In this document: piece after piece, positions 22,675-33,386 of the stretch | Numbering within the stretch: the first letter of the stretch is position 1 | How the letters are laid out: each line of letters starts with the position of its first letter | Assembly (NCBI GenBank): GCA_022376515.1 | Contig: WTXI01000368.1 | Span: 1 to 33,386, forward strand | From: Lactifluus volemus | Taxonomy: Eukaryota > Basidiomycota > Agaricomycetes > Russulales > Russulaceae | Length of the DNA: 33,386 bases | Direction of reading: 5' to 3' | Program-made: the position numbers and the translations under genes | The notes under the pieces: model-generated | What the model saw: only the letters and a program-made list of their open reading frames with translations | Database searches by the model: none | What the model was told of the DNA's origin: nothing

Positions 22675-23048
22675 CAGTGTTGTGCCGGTCGGTGACCTCA
22701 GGCCAAAGTCACTGACCGTAAATCGTGAGAAAGTCACTAAAGGTCGTCAACGGTCACACGTCCGTGACTTTGCGGGTGCCAGCAACTGCCATGATCACTG
22801 CCATGGGGTCCTGCCTCTGTGTGCGCAAGGGTCGTGGCTCAGACCTATTCTACTTAAGGTAATTTTGAACTCATCGTGGGAACACGATATCCCATTATGT
22901 ACATACAATGCAAATATCAATTGCATTACATAATATACTGGGACACCCCCTGGCACTCAATAAGGTCGTGGTCATGGTTTGGTTGCGAGAAGTCACATCA
23001 GTGACAGTCGGCGACTTTAACGACAGTCTTGCGACCGGCACAACACTG
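22675..23048. mobile_element. Non-autonomous hAT-type element, 374 bp
   Basis: Perfect 17-bp terminal inverted repeats (CAGTGTTGTGCCGGTCG) bound the insertion. An 8-bp duplication TCCTGTCG flanks it at 22667-22674 and 23049-23056. The sister spacer has a single TCCCGTCG at 3879-3886 and no insert. CAGTG ends with 8-bp duplications are typical of hAT elements. The inside has many GTCAC/GTGAC motifs in both orientations near the ends and no credible coding frame, so it must rely on a transposase from elsewhere. Confidence 0.93.
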
Positions 23049-23056
23049 TCCTGTCG

Positions 23057-24999
23057 TACGTTGCATGCACACATATACACGCACACGAATCCATTTCCTG
23101 TCCTCAAAGAAGATGCTATCAACGCAATATATGACATTTGTGAAAACCAGACGTTCGTCGCTCGCCACACGCTATTCTATCCGATCCCAAAGAAACTTGG
23201 TCTTCCCCTCCCCGCTTCATCTCCTAGATGCGGATTGAAGGATACAAGGCTATTGTTCGAATGTCAGAGGAGCATCTTATATGAGTAGAGAGGACGTCTT
23301 GGTGCAGTTACTTCAGAGCGGTGGGTGCCACATTCTCTTAGTTTTCTTTTCCCTCCCTCCGGAAAAAGAATTGCATCATAATTCATCGACGGTTTCCTCT
23401 AACCTCCTTTTTTTTTTTTCCCTTTTTTCATCAGATGAACCCACAGAGGTTGCGGTGGTCAATTGTCCAGCACCTCAAATTGGATTACGCTGAGCGTTCT
23501 CTGCGATCAAATCGTTCCTCCAGACAAACCCATCACTTGCGCACCCTGGTCGTGGCGTTCCTCGCAGAAGACGTGCGGAGGCCCCTCCTGACCAAGTTGC
23601 AGGGCCGAGGGAACATCTGCGCGGAGCAAGACCAAGCGCCGATAGACACCCTCCTCAAAGTGAGAGAGATCTGTCGTCCCTGATCAACTCTCTTCTGGCG
23701 CTGACAAGAGAGTTACGGGGGTTTCGCGCAGTCCGTGTCCACATTTAGTGGCGCCTCCGCCTCCGCCTCGAAGATTACGAGGGACATTTTGGTTTCCTAC
23801 CCTCCTTCAACAGTGGCCGACCGACTGGATGCGGGAACGAACTATTTCAGGCGTTCCTTGCGCAGGCTATGTCTTTGCTCAAGGAGGACCTCGCGCCGAG
23901 GCGGATCCCTGCGAACCAAGAGCGGGCCTCAAACTGTGCGACTTGTGTCCCGCGAAAAAGGCGTGTTGGACCCTTTCCAGCTTTTGCGCTTCTACTGCTT
24001 GCGGCTTGCAGCCACAAGACGGGTCGAGTCTGATGAGCTCGTCTTAATGCGGTGTCGAGTTGTGGACGCATTGGCCATCAACCTTCCGGTACGTTGGTCC
24101 GAGACAGCCTGCTACTCGGCACCACCTCTCATTTCCATTCTTTGCGATGCAGGCTTCCATTCGAATAGCCCCGTCAGACGCGCAAGCGTGGCGGTCGTGC
24201 GAAATGCTCTTGCGAACGTGTCAGCAGGTTCGTGGACTGGACCTTACAGGAAAGCTGACGGACGTGATCTTTTCTTTTTATTTCCTTTTGCTCGGTGTTC
24301 AGAGGAAGGAAGAGCAAACAAATGGGAACATTTCTGCTCACCTCGCTGATGAAAAACCGAACCCAGTCCAAAGGGATAGGAGATCTCAGAATAGTCAGTT
24401 CTTTTCTTTTTTTTTTTTCCTCGCCTTGCTCACCAGTTTCTTGTTGTTCATCTTGCTAGTCGTTGACCCAGTCCCCCAACCGTCCACACTTCCTGTAAAA
24501 CCAAATTCGTCGTCGCTCAATCCCAGATATCCACCTTCCTGCTGACGTAATCCTAAACAAACGAAAAGCTGAGGAAGAGGATTCAAAGTGTACCACAAGA
24601 TCGGGAGGGAGCGCAGAGGCTACCTATCAGAGGACAAGATGTACGGCAACGACGTCAGCCCAGGGACACCTCTTTGCATTCTGCGGGCTCGGGTGCGTCT
24701 AGCCCTGGAAGCGGAGCGGAAGACGGTCTTCAGACGAAGCGGCTGAGGACGACCACTGACGAGGAGATACCTTCACTGTTACTGCGCATGGGAAACGTGG
24801 GATGTCATTCTCCAGGGCTACGCAGTCGACAGGCGTCGAACTCAAAAGTCCTCACCGGCGCTCCAAGCTCAATCCTCGGATGCTTCAAGGCGGATATCCA
24901 CCTGGAGGGTCCCCCGAGTTTTCGCTAGGGCTCAGTATCAAAGGGGCTGCGCGGTTACATTCACATTCTCTGCTTAAAAGGAAGGGGAATGGGACGTAG
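23057..24999 (+). pseudogene. API5-like remnant 3 (type I), decayed
   Basis: This is the sister of remnant 1, in the same order: EDAINAIYDICEN, RIEGYKAIVRMSEE, DEPTEVAVV (from 23434), LRTLVVAFLAEDVRRPLL, then a C-terminal LGLSIKGAARLHSHSLL ending at TAG 24997. Besides the 7-nt frameshift shared with remnant 1, it has its own TGA at 23282-23284, where remnant 1 has TGG. It is also 12 nt shorter after the SNRSSRQ segment near 23525. An intact-looking stretch at the 3' end reads SKLNPRMLQGGYPPGG. Confidence 0.65.
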
Positions 25000-26008
25000 G
25001 AGGATTCGTCAGTGATTCATTCAAGGTCCTACAGCGGAACGGATCTTCATCGTATACGGGACTATGTGGTATCTCTTGCTTCTTTATTCCGTGCTGTGTG
25101 CCTTCTGCTGTTTGTATATCACGATTTATTAACAATTGGTTGAGATTTTCCTTCAACCTCGCGAGCATCCCTCACAAACCAACATACGGTACATGCGCAT
25201 CCACGTCCACGTGCCAAAATCCCGAATTATTCTTACCAGTGTGCGAGTCGGTTGTGCATATATCCAAAATTTAAATGCGCGACGCGGATAACTTACAAGC
25301 TTACCGCACTGCTTTCCGTTGGCTACTACGCACATTTACGAATGTCATCATCCTCACAGAAAAAGTGCCGTGTAATGGAGATGGCATTGACTCCGAGTCG
25401 GGTAAACATCACAATCGCATTCGTGGTAATCTTATTTATTTTTGTTGAAGCTTTTCTTGTGAAAGATTTCTTACCTCTGGAAATATTCCGATCAGCGCTA
25501 CCCCGACTCTGGTCCACAATGTCCAGAATTTCCGCGCTATATCGACAAATGACCTCGATTTCCGCTCAACATCCGAAAGAACAGGCTTGTACGGTTTACG
25601 TCGGAGACCGGGAAGACAGTTGACAAAAAAGAGTCGATGAGCATTGAGAGGTTTCCCATTTTTCGATTCCCCCATGGAACTAAGTTATAGTAAAACGGTC
25701 TGGGTGAACGGCCCGGGGGAGCGTAGGATTGATTGCCTTGGCGGCCGATGACGAAGGCACGTCCTTCATCGGACTCCTCTGGCCTTCCGCGGCCAATCTC
25801 TCGTCCTCCTCAGCATCCAGAAACTCCTCCCAAATCGGCAATACACTCCAACAGTTTGAGGGACAATGTCGATCTTCAAATTGAGGCCTGCAGCTGCAAG
25901 ACACGCGTCGATGAACCCGAGGAGATAGCCAACTACGATTACGCGCATGCACGTTGACATGTACATAGTATCACAATTGGTAGGTATGGTTGTGATGACC
26001 AGTATATA
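25000..26008. other. Spacer between API5-like remnants 3 and 4
   Basis: This is the sister of 5816-6907. It holds the recurrent minus-strand frame (separate entry) and the minus-strand fragment EEFLDAEEDERLAAEG (about 25850-25780). No + strand gene is recognised. Confidence 0.5.
25436..25675 (-). CDS. Recurrent minus-strand reading frame, second copy, unrecognised
   Basis: It starts MGESKNGKPLNAH and keeps CLPGLRRKPYKPVLSDVE and ARKFWTLWTRVG. It continues into ALIGIFPEVRNLSQEKLQQK, where the frame at 6541-6254 reads a different ending after an indel. Coding status is uncertain for the reasons given for the first copy. Confidence 0.25.
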   Translation of the reverse strand: MGESKNGKPLNAHRLFFVNCLPGLRRKPYKPVLSDVERKSRSFVDIARKFWTLWTRVGVALIGIFPEVRNLSQEKLQQK

Positions 26009-26011
26009 GTT
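26009..26011. other. Empty target site of the CACTA insertion
   Basis: The sequence TATATAGTTGAGGACCGT here has one GTT, where the A-B spacer has GTT, the 5467-bp element and GTT again. Both flanks match for hundreds of bases. Confidence 0.95.
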
Positions 26012-26179
26012 GAGGACCGTCTAGAGATCGATCGCAGTTTGAGAGTCGATATGATCAGTCAGAGCATGCTTCAGCTCGAGGTCACTGGTACGTATCAAAT
26101 CTCTTATCAGTTCTCAGGGCTTCCTCGCCTCAAAGTCTTCCCGGGGAAAGAGACATGAAACCGGAACGGAAACTGCCGA

Positions 26180-28054
26180 GTTGTTTGGTCGCGCTGAGCG
26201 ACGTTCACCGGGTAAATTAGCCTTAGAGCAGGCGATAAAACTTGTTCATTCTCCACACACATCTCTCAAATGCCTGGCGGCGATGAATATTGCCAAGTTT
26301 TTTAAGCCGTTTCCTGACATCGAGGAAATTGCTATCAACGCTATATTTGACCTTTGTGAAGACCATCATCCAGATGATCGTCGCTCGCCTCACGCTATCC
26401 CAAGAAACCTGATTTCCCCCTCCACGCTTCATCTCCTATATGCGAATTGAAGGAAACAAAGCTATCGTTCGAATGTCATAGGAGCAGCCTATAAGGGTAG
26501 AGAGGAACGTGTATGTCTTGGTGAGTTACTTCAGAGCGGTGGGTGCCACATTCTCCTACTTTTCTTTTTGCCTTCCGACGGAAAAGAATTGCATCTTAAT
26601 TCATCAAAGATTCCCTCTTCCCTCCTTCTTTCCCCTTCCTTTTTTTATCTTCCTTTTTCATCAGATGAACCTGCAGAGCTTGCGGTAGTCAAGACTGCAC
26701 CTATCCAGCACCTCGAATTGGACTCAAAGATTACGCTGAGCGTTCTCTGCGATCGAATCGTCCCCCAAGACGAACCCATGGAAGGCGAGGTCAAGGTCAC
26801 TTGCGCATGCTGATCGTGGCGTTCCTCGCAGAAGACGCGCGGAGGCCCCTTCTGACGAAGTTGCAGGGCCGAGGGAACATCTGCGCGGAGCAAGAACAAG
26901 CGCTGATAGACACCCTCCTCAAGGTGAGAGAGATCCGTCGTCCCTGATCAACTCTCTTCTGGCGCTGACGAAAGAGATACGGGGGTTTCGCGCAGGCGGT
27001 GTCCAGATTTGGTGGCGCCGACGCCTTGAAGATTACAAGGGACATTTTGGTGTTCCTACCCTCCTTTAAAAGTGGCCGCCCGACTCGACGCGTCAACGAG
27101 CTCCTGCAAGTGTTACTTGCGCAGGCTATGTTTTCGCTCAGGGAGGACCTCGCGCCGAGGCGGATCATCCTTCCGGTACGTTGGTCCGGGAAAGCCCGCC
27201 GCTCGCCACCACCTCTCATTTTCCATTATTTGGGACGCAGGTTTTCATTCGAATAGCCCCGTCAGATGCGCAAGCATGGCGGTCGTGCGAAATGCTCTTG
27301 GAATTCTTTTGCTCGGTGTCGAGGAAGGAAGATCAAACAAATTGGAACATTTCTGCTCCCCTCCACTCGGTTCTGGTAGAGATTTCTCACCTCACTGATG
27401 AAAGGCTGAACCCAGAGTTCAAACGAGTAGGGGATCTCAGCAGTGTCAGTTCTTTTCTTTTTTGTCCTGGCCTCGCTCACCATTTGGTTGCTGTTCATTC
27501 TTGCCAGTCGTTGACCCACACAGTCCCCCAACCGTCCTTGCTTCCTCTAAAACCATTGCTGTCGCCACTCCCAATTCCAGATACCCACCTACCTGCTGAC
27601 GTAATCCTGAACAAACAAAGAGCTGAGGAAGAGGAATCAAGTGTACCACAAGAATGGGAGGGAATACAGAGGCTATCCATGAGATGACAACATGCATGGC
27701 AACGACGTCAACACACAGATTCCTCCTTTTTGTATTCTGCGGGCTCGGGTGCGTCTAGCCCCGGAAGCGGAGTGGAAGACGGCCTTCAGACGAAGCGGCT
27801 GCGGACGACCACTGACTCGGAGACACCGTCACTGTTACTGCGCATGGGAATTGCGTAATGTCTTTCACCAGGGCCGCGCGGTCGACAGGCGTCGACTTCA
27901 AAGTCCCCACCGGCGCTTCAAGCTCAGTCCTCGGATTCGCCGAGGCATCCACCAGGGAGGGTCCCCCGAATTTTTGCTAGGGCTCAGTACCAAAGGTGCT
28001 GCGCGGTTGCATTCAAATTCTCTACTTGAAAGGATACAGGGGAATGGGACGTAG
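26180..28054 (+). pseudogene. API5-like remnant 4 (type II), with an internal deletion
   Basis: This is the sister of remnant 2, nearly identical for the first 900 bp including the TAG (26479-26481) and the one-base loss in GTGAGTTACTT. It preserves a good central exon (SRFGGADALKITRDILVFLP, 27001-27060). It then lacks about 265 bp present in remnant 2, with the junction at GCGGATC/ATCC near 27166; the lost part encodes the VQLLRFYC to SEDARLFF segment. The end reads GLSTKGAARLHSNSLLERIQ with TAG at 28052. It is a pseudogene. Confidence 0.7.
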
Positions 28055-28856
28055 GATGATTCGTTAATGATTCTTTCAGGGTCCTACAGGGGAGCGCATC
28101 GTCATCGTATATGGGACTATGTGGTTGGCTGTCATGCACCGATTGCATCTATATCTCTTACCTTTGTATTCCTTGTTGTGTGCCTTCTGCTTCTTGTATT
28201 CCACGATACAGTATATCAACAATAGGTTGAGATTCCATGCAAGCTTGTGGGCATCCCCAAACCAACATGCAGTACATCCGCATCCACTCCCTCGTTCCAA
28301 AATCCCGAATTCAATCCTTCCCAGTGAGCGAATCGGTTGTGCATATATCCAAATTTCAAACGCACGACGCGAACGACTTGAAACTTACGAGCTTACACCA
28401 TTGCGTTCCGTTGGCTATTTACGCATGTTTGCGAATGTCACCATCTTCACAGACAAAGTCCCGTTTAATCATCTCATTTGCTTTTGTTGAAGCTTGTCTT
28501 GTGAAAGGTTTCTTCTAAACTTACCTCTGGAGAGTTTCCGATCAGCGTTACCCGCAATGTCCAGAATTTCCGCGCTATATTGACAAATGGCCTAGATGTC
28601 CGCTCAACATCCGAAAGAACGGGCTTGTACAGTCTACGTCGGAGGCCAGGAAGACAGTAGACAAAAAAAGAGTCGATAGACATTGAGAGGTTTCCATTTT
28701 TCGGTTCCCCCACGGAACTACTACTCACTACTGGCGGTATCACCAGCGCCTTTTTTCTGACCGTTGTTTGGTTGTTTGTTCCCAATCGCGAAGCGCCACC
28801 TAGGTGCACACACACCAGTGGTCATCCTCAATCTCAACTTCTCACTTCGATCTACG
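28055..28856. other. Spacer and 5' region of NLR copy C
   Basis: This is the sister of 14690-15590. The last 120 bp before the ATG match copy B closely and probably contain the promoter and leader. The recurrent minus-strand frame lies inside. Confidence 0.5.
28474..28815 (-). CDS. Recurrent minus-strand reading frame, third copy, unrecognised
   Basis: An open frame of 113 codons contains CLPGLRRRLYKPVLSDVE and ARKFWTLRVTLIG. The start differs from the other copies because the upstream DNA differs. It overlaps the presumed 5' region of NLR copy C, so it may be antisense noise. Confidence 0.2.
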   Translation of the reverse strand: MCVHLGGASRLGTNNQTTVRKKALVIPPVVSSSSVGEPKNGNLSMSIDSFFVYCLPGLRRRLYKPVLSDVERTSRPFVNIARKFWTLRVTLIGNSPEVSLEETFHKTSFNKSK

Positions 28857-31800
28857 ATGTCTCTCGCACAACCAAATTCGTATGTCAAAGTCTCTCACAC
28901 CCGATGTCCCCCGATGTTAACTATCACTGCAGCCCAGATCCTCAAATATCCGGAATCGGGTACATCACTTACTTCCATTTCATTTCGATATCTGCTCACA
29001 AAACTGCCTTTGATCAGCGATCAAGTCAGCAAAACACCACCGAACATGCTCCAGCTCGAAGTGACTAGTATGTATATATAGCGATGCTGCTCTGATAACT
29101 ACTGAACTGTATCCTTTGTCAGTCCTCCGGGCACACAATCTCCCTCCTCTGAAATCCCTCCCCGGGAAAGAGAGACGGTTTTACGTTACTGTGACCAATG
29201 GGGAGAAAACGTGGCTAACACGATCTATACAAAGCGTTGCTCAGTACGTCGAATGGAACGAGAAAGTCGACACATTGTGAGATATGTGGAATATGCGTTT
29301 CAATGTCCAACTGACTCCGGTGTAGTGCCATACAATCGCTCTCTCGTATTAAAATATCTCTTTATGCAAAGAGGACCATGCGGAAAGATATGCTCCTCGG
29401 GCAGGAGGAGATAATCTGTGAAACACGACGCGGTTCGTCTATTTCTTCGAATCCTTACTCATGCATCTTGCTGAGCGTCCTACATCCAGAACTTGACATC
29501 ACTTTCAACAGTGCTGATGGAGATAGTAGAAACTCAACGAAGCCGGATACACTCTTGACGATCAACGTATCTACGAAAGCGAGTTCCTCTCTAACTACGG
29601 CAGTCAATACATCGAATCCTGTAACAACAGAGTTGGACGATTCGCTTGCTGAAGGAGGTGCTGTACGTCCTACTATCAAATTCAATTATGAAACCGGGCG
29701 ACCCACGTCAGTTGCCGCGTCCCTATCTCCTTTATTTCAGGCACACGATGTTCCAGTTCCCACTGAGGGCGACACTCATGTGAGACCGGGAGTAGGCAGC
29801 CAGGCAGAGATATCACGTATTCTTGGTCGTGCCGAGGAAGCCACGGAGGCTATGGGTACGATCAAAGCATGGAAGACGGCCATTGGTGTTGTCAAGCAAG
29901 TGATGGACACTGTCGACCCAATCGCTGATGTATGACTAACATCCTCATGGTTTTTGCGTATCCCTTGCTAAACTAACTTGTTCTGTTCAGTTGTTCCCGC
30001 ATGCAAAGTTAGCATGGAAATTGCTCTCAATGATTCCTGAGGTTTGTCCCCGTGCTCTGTCGGAGGATATCCACAGTTCAACATTTGTTTTCATCTACTG
30101 TCAGACTTTGTTACTCCAGGTGAAGCGTGACGACAACGTCAGAACACTGCTTCAGGCAATTCTGGATGCGTTTGACTTTGTGAAGAAGGCAGACGTTTTG
30201 AGGAACATGGACCCGGAGTCTACGCAACCGAAGATCCTGGATGAGATGCTGGAGTGTGTCTCGGAATGTGCTAAATTCATCATATCGTATGCGAAGGATG
30301 TGCAAGTCGGTACGTCGTCTTGGCCTCTGTGGTGATTCATCATAATAAAGATTTGATTTAGGAAAGCGGACATTGAAAAATGTGGTCCGCCAGGTTGACG
30401 GGAAGATTGACGAATACCGCACGAACCTTGCTCGACTACGAGATAATTTTCTCGCGGGTACTACTGTTATCGCTGGGGGTGCTGTGCTGGAACATGGTGT
30501 GTACTCCTGACGGCCTTGATCGTCGAATGGTGGATCTGATGAAGGAGACATAGAACTGGACGCAACAATCCGAGAATTGCCTTATAAAGGAGGCTGGAGA
30601 TTTGGGGACGACAGGCGCTGTCTTCCAGGCACACGAGAAGACTTCCTGGACCATATCATCAACTGGGTCGAGAATCGAGAATCTGAACGTGGGCTCGTGC
30701 TCCTTGGCCAGGCCGGCACAGGAAAGTCATCGATTGCACATGAAGTTGCACGTCGGTTAGACAACAAGCACCTCGGCTCTTACTTTGCATTTATACGGAA
30801 GGAGGGCTCCAAAGATGAGGCTCACCAGCTCTTCACAACACTTGCTCGCGATCTCTCCAATCGCTATCCTCCCTTCAAACTCGCCCTCGGGAGGGTGCTG
30901 AAGAATGATCCATCTCTTTGTAGTACTCGACACTATCATACACTTTTCGAGCGCCTCCTCCTTGAGCCGGTCAAGGACCTTCAGCTTTGGGATCCAATTT
31001 TGATTGTGATCGATGCGTTGGATGAGAGCGGTGACGCAACTGGCCAAAATGGATTACACAAGTTTCTTGCTGAACATCTGTTCGAGTTGCCTTCGAACTT
31101 TCGCATCCTCATCACCTCGAGGCCGGAAAATAGAATCGAACATGTATTTGGTAATACGCTGTCCGTGCGCACCCTCTACATGGACGATCACAAACTGGCT
31201 GCCAAGACGGAGCAAGATATTTGCTTGTATCTCGAGAACGAGCTCCCCTTGGATTTATTCAAGCGACATGGTGTCAAACTGGCAAAGGCGGCGGAAGGGT
31301 TTTTTCAGTGGGCAGCCGTTGCATGCGGGTTGATAAATAATCCTCCCCTAGCTTTGGATTTAGCAGGAAACAGGTCATACAGCGTCTGTTGGACACTCTC
31401 GAGATCGCGATGGACGGATCCGTTGGACCAGCTTTACAGAGAAGTCTGGAAGCATACTTCGAACCGGTTGAGCACGGACTCTATTTCGGTCTGTGATGGG
31501 ACAACTTTTCGCTGCGATGAGCCGCTTTCCATCCGTTCATTGACTATTCTGCGACAACATGCACCCAAGGATGACCTCGGATCCGATCCGAGACTCTGAT
31601 CCAGAGATTCTGATCCCGAGGATTCGATTGCGTTGTTGAGATGCTCCGTCACCTTGGCTCACTGCTCAGTAACGTGACATCATCCGACGACACCCTCCCA
31701 ATCGTTCCTCTCCACACCTCATTTCGTGACTTCCTTTCCAATGAGAGGAGTGGGATATTTCATATCGACATTAGCAATGCTCACCGTCAGTTGGCACATT

Positions 31801-33386
31801 CGTGTCTTGGATTAATGCTCAATGACCTCAAATTCAACATTTGCAAACTGGAATCGTCATACCTTGCCAACAGGGATGTGCCAGATCTCGAATCTCGGAT
31901 TACCAAATATATTCCACCTGCTCTATCATATGCGTGCGTTTTCTGGGGCGATCATTTAGAACACCTCGGTATCGAACAGGACCTCTTTCCAAAACTTGGA
32001 TTGTTGTTCGAGACAAGATTCCTTTTTTGGCTGGAAGTGCTCAGCATCAAGAACAGTGTCGGTCTTGCATCACGAGCATTGGGCATCTCTGAACACATGG
32101 TGCGCTCTGATCAGCAGAAGGTAGGTGGCTCTTATCATGTTATATACCTCATATAGTAACTATTGGGTACAGCAATCATTCCAACCAGGGGTTGAGAATC
32201 TGTTCGCCTTGGTGGATGATGCGTTCGCTTTCGTGCGGTATTTCGGGATGGCAATATCAAGAAGCGTCCCGCATATATATATATCTGCTCTCCCTTTGCG
32301 CCATCCTCTTCCCGCATCGTCGAGCGCCATCATCACCATTCCCCCACACATTGCTTCTGAAACGCGGACAGTTGTCTGATTGGCCAGCGTTGGAAATGAC
32401 GATTAAAGCACACGACGGAGCCGTCGAGTCTGTGTATTCTCACCAGATGGGCAACGGATCGCATCAGCCTCGCGAGATCGCACGATTCAGGTGTGGGATG
32501 CTATAACGGGGAAATTGTAGCGGGCCGTTTACTGGACATACCGGTTGCTCTTCTCTGTCGCATTCTCGCCAGACGGGAAACGCATCGCCTCGGCCTCGCA
32601 GGACTGCACGATTCGTGTGTGGGATGCCGCAACAGGAGAGGTCGTAGCGGGACCATTTACTGGACACACAGGTTGGGTCAGATGCGTTGCATTCTCACCG
32701 AACGGACAGCACATCGCCTCGGCCTCGAACGATCACACGATCCGTGTTTGGGATGCCGCAACTGGAGAGTTCGTAGCAGGCCCATTTATTGGACACATCG
32801 ACCTGGTTTTGTGTGTTACATTCTCGCCTGACGGACAACGTATCGCCTCCGCCTCGCGAGACTGCACGATTCGCATGTGGGATGCTGCAACCGGAGAGGT
32901 CGTAGCGGGCCCGTTTATGGACACACCGACTGGTTAGGTGTGTTGTATTCTCACCGGATGGGAAGCACGTCGCTTCGGCCTCTGACGATCGCACATTCGG
33001 TGTGGGATTCCGCAACAGGAGAGTCGTAGCAGGCCCATTTACTGGACACACCGGTCCTATCTACTCTATTGCATTCTCGCCAGACGGGAAAGCATCACCT
33101 CCGCCTCGGCAGATTGCACGATTTGCGTGTGGGACTCGGAAAGGGCAGATCGTAGCAGGGCCATTTACTGGACATACCGACACGATATTTTCTATTGCAC
33201 TCTCGCCGGACGGGCAGCGCATTGCCTCGGCCTCGTACGATCACACAGTTTGCGTGTGGCATCCCAGAAAAGGAGAGGCAAGAGGTTCAGTTACTGGACA
33301 TACCCGATCCATCTTTTCTGTTGCAATATCACGAGACGGGCAACGGGTAGCCTCGGCCTCTGCAGATTGCACAGTCTGTGTGTGGA
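28857..33386 (+). CDS. NLR copy C: C2 - NACHT - WD40, runs off right edge, frame-broken in 3' half as read
   Basis: The first ten exons follow copy B: 28857-28879, 28933-28959, 29018-29067, 29123-29276, 29326-29432, 29490-29929, 29991-30041, 30105-30309, 30362-30496 and 30554-32120. Exon 11 starts at 32173. All splice sites are kept and the frame is open through C2, the helical region and NACHT ([28 protein letters not shown]). From about 31345 to 33140 there are roughly fifteen or more single-base losses relative to A and B, for example CCTCCCCTAGC for CCTCCTCCTAGC, GCGATGAGCCGC for GCGATGATGCCGC, and GTGAG lost bases in several WD40 units. After 33143 the frame looks clean again to the edge. 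Either this is a recent pseudogene or the base calls there are poor. It is described as the sequence stands. Confidence 0.75.

Noticed and set aside
22675..23048. The 374-bp insertion as a CRISPR or tandem-repeat array because of repeated GTCAC motifs
   Set aside because: Perfect inverted ends and an 8-bp duplication with an empty sister site identify it as a transposon, and the motifs are unevenly spaced.
32140..32172. Loss of the usual acceptor for the last intron in copy C (CCAG followed by GGGTTGAG gives the wrong frame)
   Set aside because: A more upstream TACAG acceptor at 32172 keeps frame in C, and the same acceptor position works in A and B, so it is the likely site in all three.

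Overview
The window looks like nuclear DNA of an agaricomycete (mushroom-forming basidiomycete). The reasons are many GT-AG introns of about 48-63 nt inside otherwise open genes, NACHT-WD40 NLR genes with an N-terminal C2 domain, a CACTA transposon with a fungal Tnp2-type transposase, and a short hAT-type element. No species is assigned.

The backbone is a tandem array of three C2-NACHT-WD40 NLR genes, all on the + strand. Copy A has only its 3' part here (1-2504). Copy B is complete (15591-21281, 11 exons, a predicted 1711 aa). Copy C runs off the right edge (28857-33386) and is damaged in its 3' half. The repeat unit (NLR plus spacer) is about 13.3 kb. Copies A and B each carry 14 nearly identical WD40 repeats of about 43 residues, in matching order, followed by a degenerate repeat and a conserved C-terminal tail.

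Each spacer between NLRs holds two related blocks (type I then type II). Each block contains a decayed API5-like gene (apoptosis inhibitor 5 family, helical repeats) preceded by a stretch resembling the 5' end of the NLR C2 region. There are four API5-like remnants: about 3887-5815, 12545-14689, 23057-24999 and 26180-28054. Shared stops and frameshifts show that they decayed before or during the duplications. Several minus-strand reading frames recur in the spacers and are not recognised.

Two transposons interrupt the array, and the sister spacer keeps the empty site for both. A 5467-bp CACTA element (6908-12374; 3-bp GTT duplication) sits exactly between the type I and type II blocks of the A-B spacer. 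It carries a five-exon transposase gene with no visible lesion (+) and a divergent second gene (-). A 374-bp hAT-type element without coding capacity (22675-23048; 8-bp duplication) sits in the B-C spacer.

The layout suggests an allorecognition or innate-immunity NLR cluster growing by segmental duplication. WD40 differences between copies A and B concentrate at the positions expected to form the ligand-facing surface. The function is inferred from the family, not shown by the sequence.
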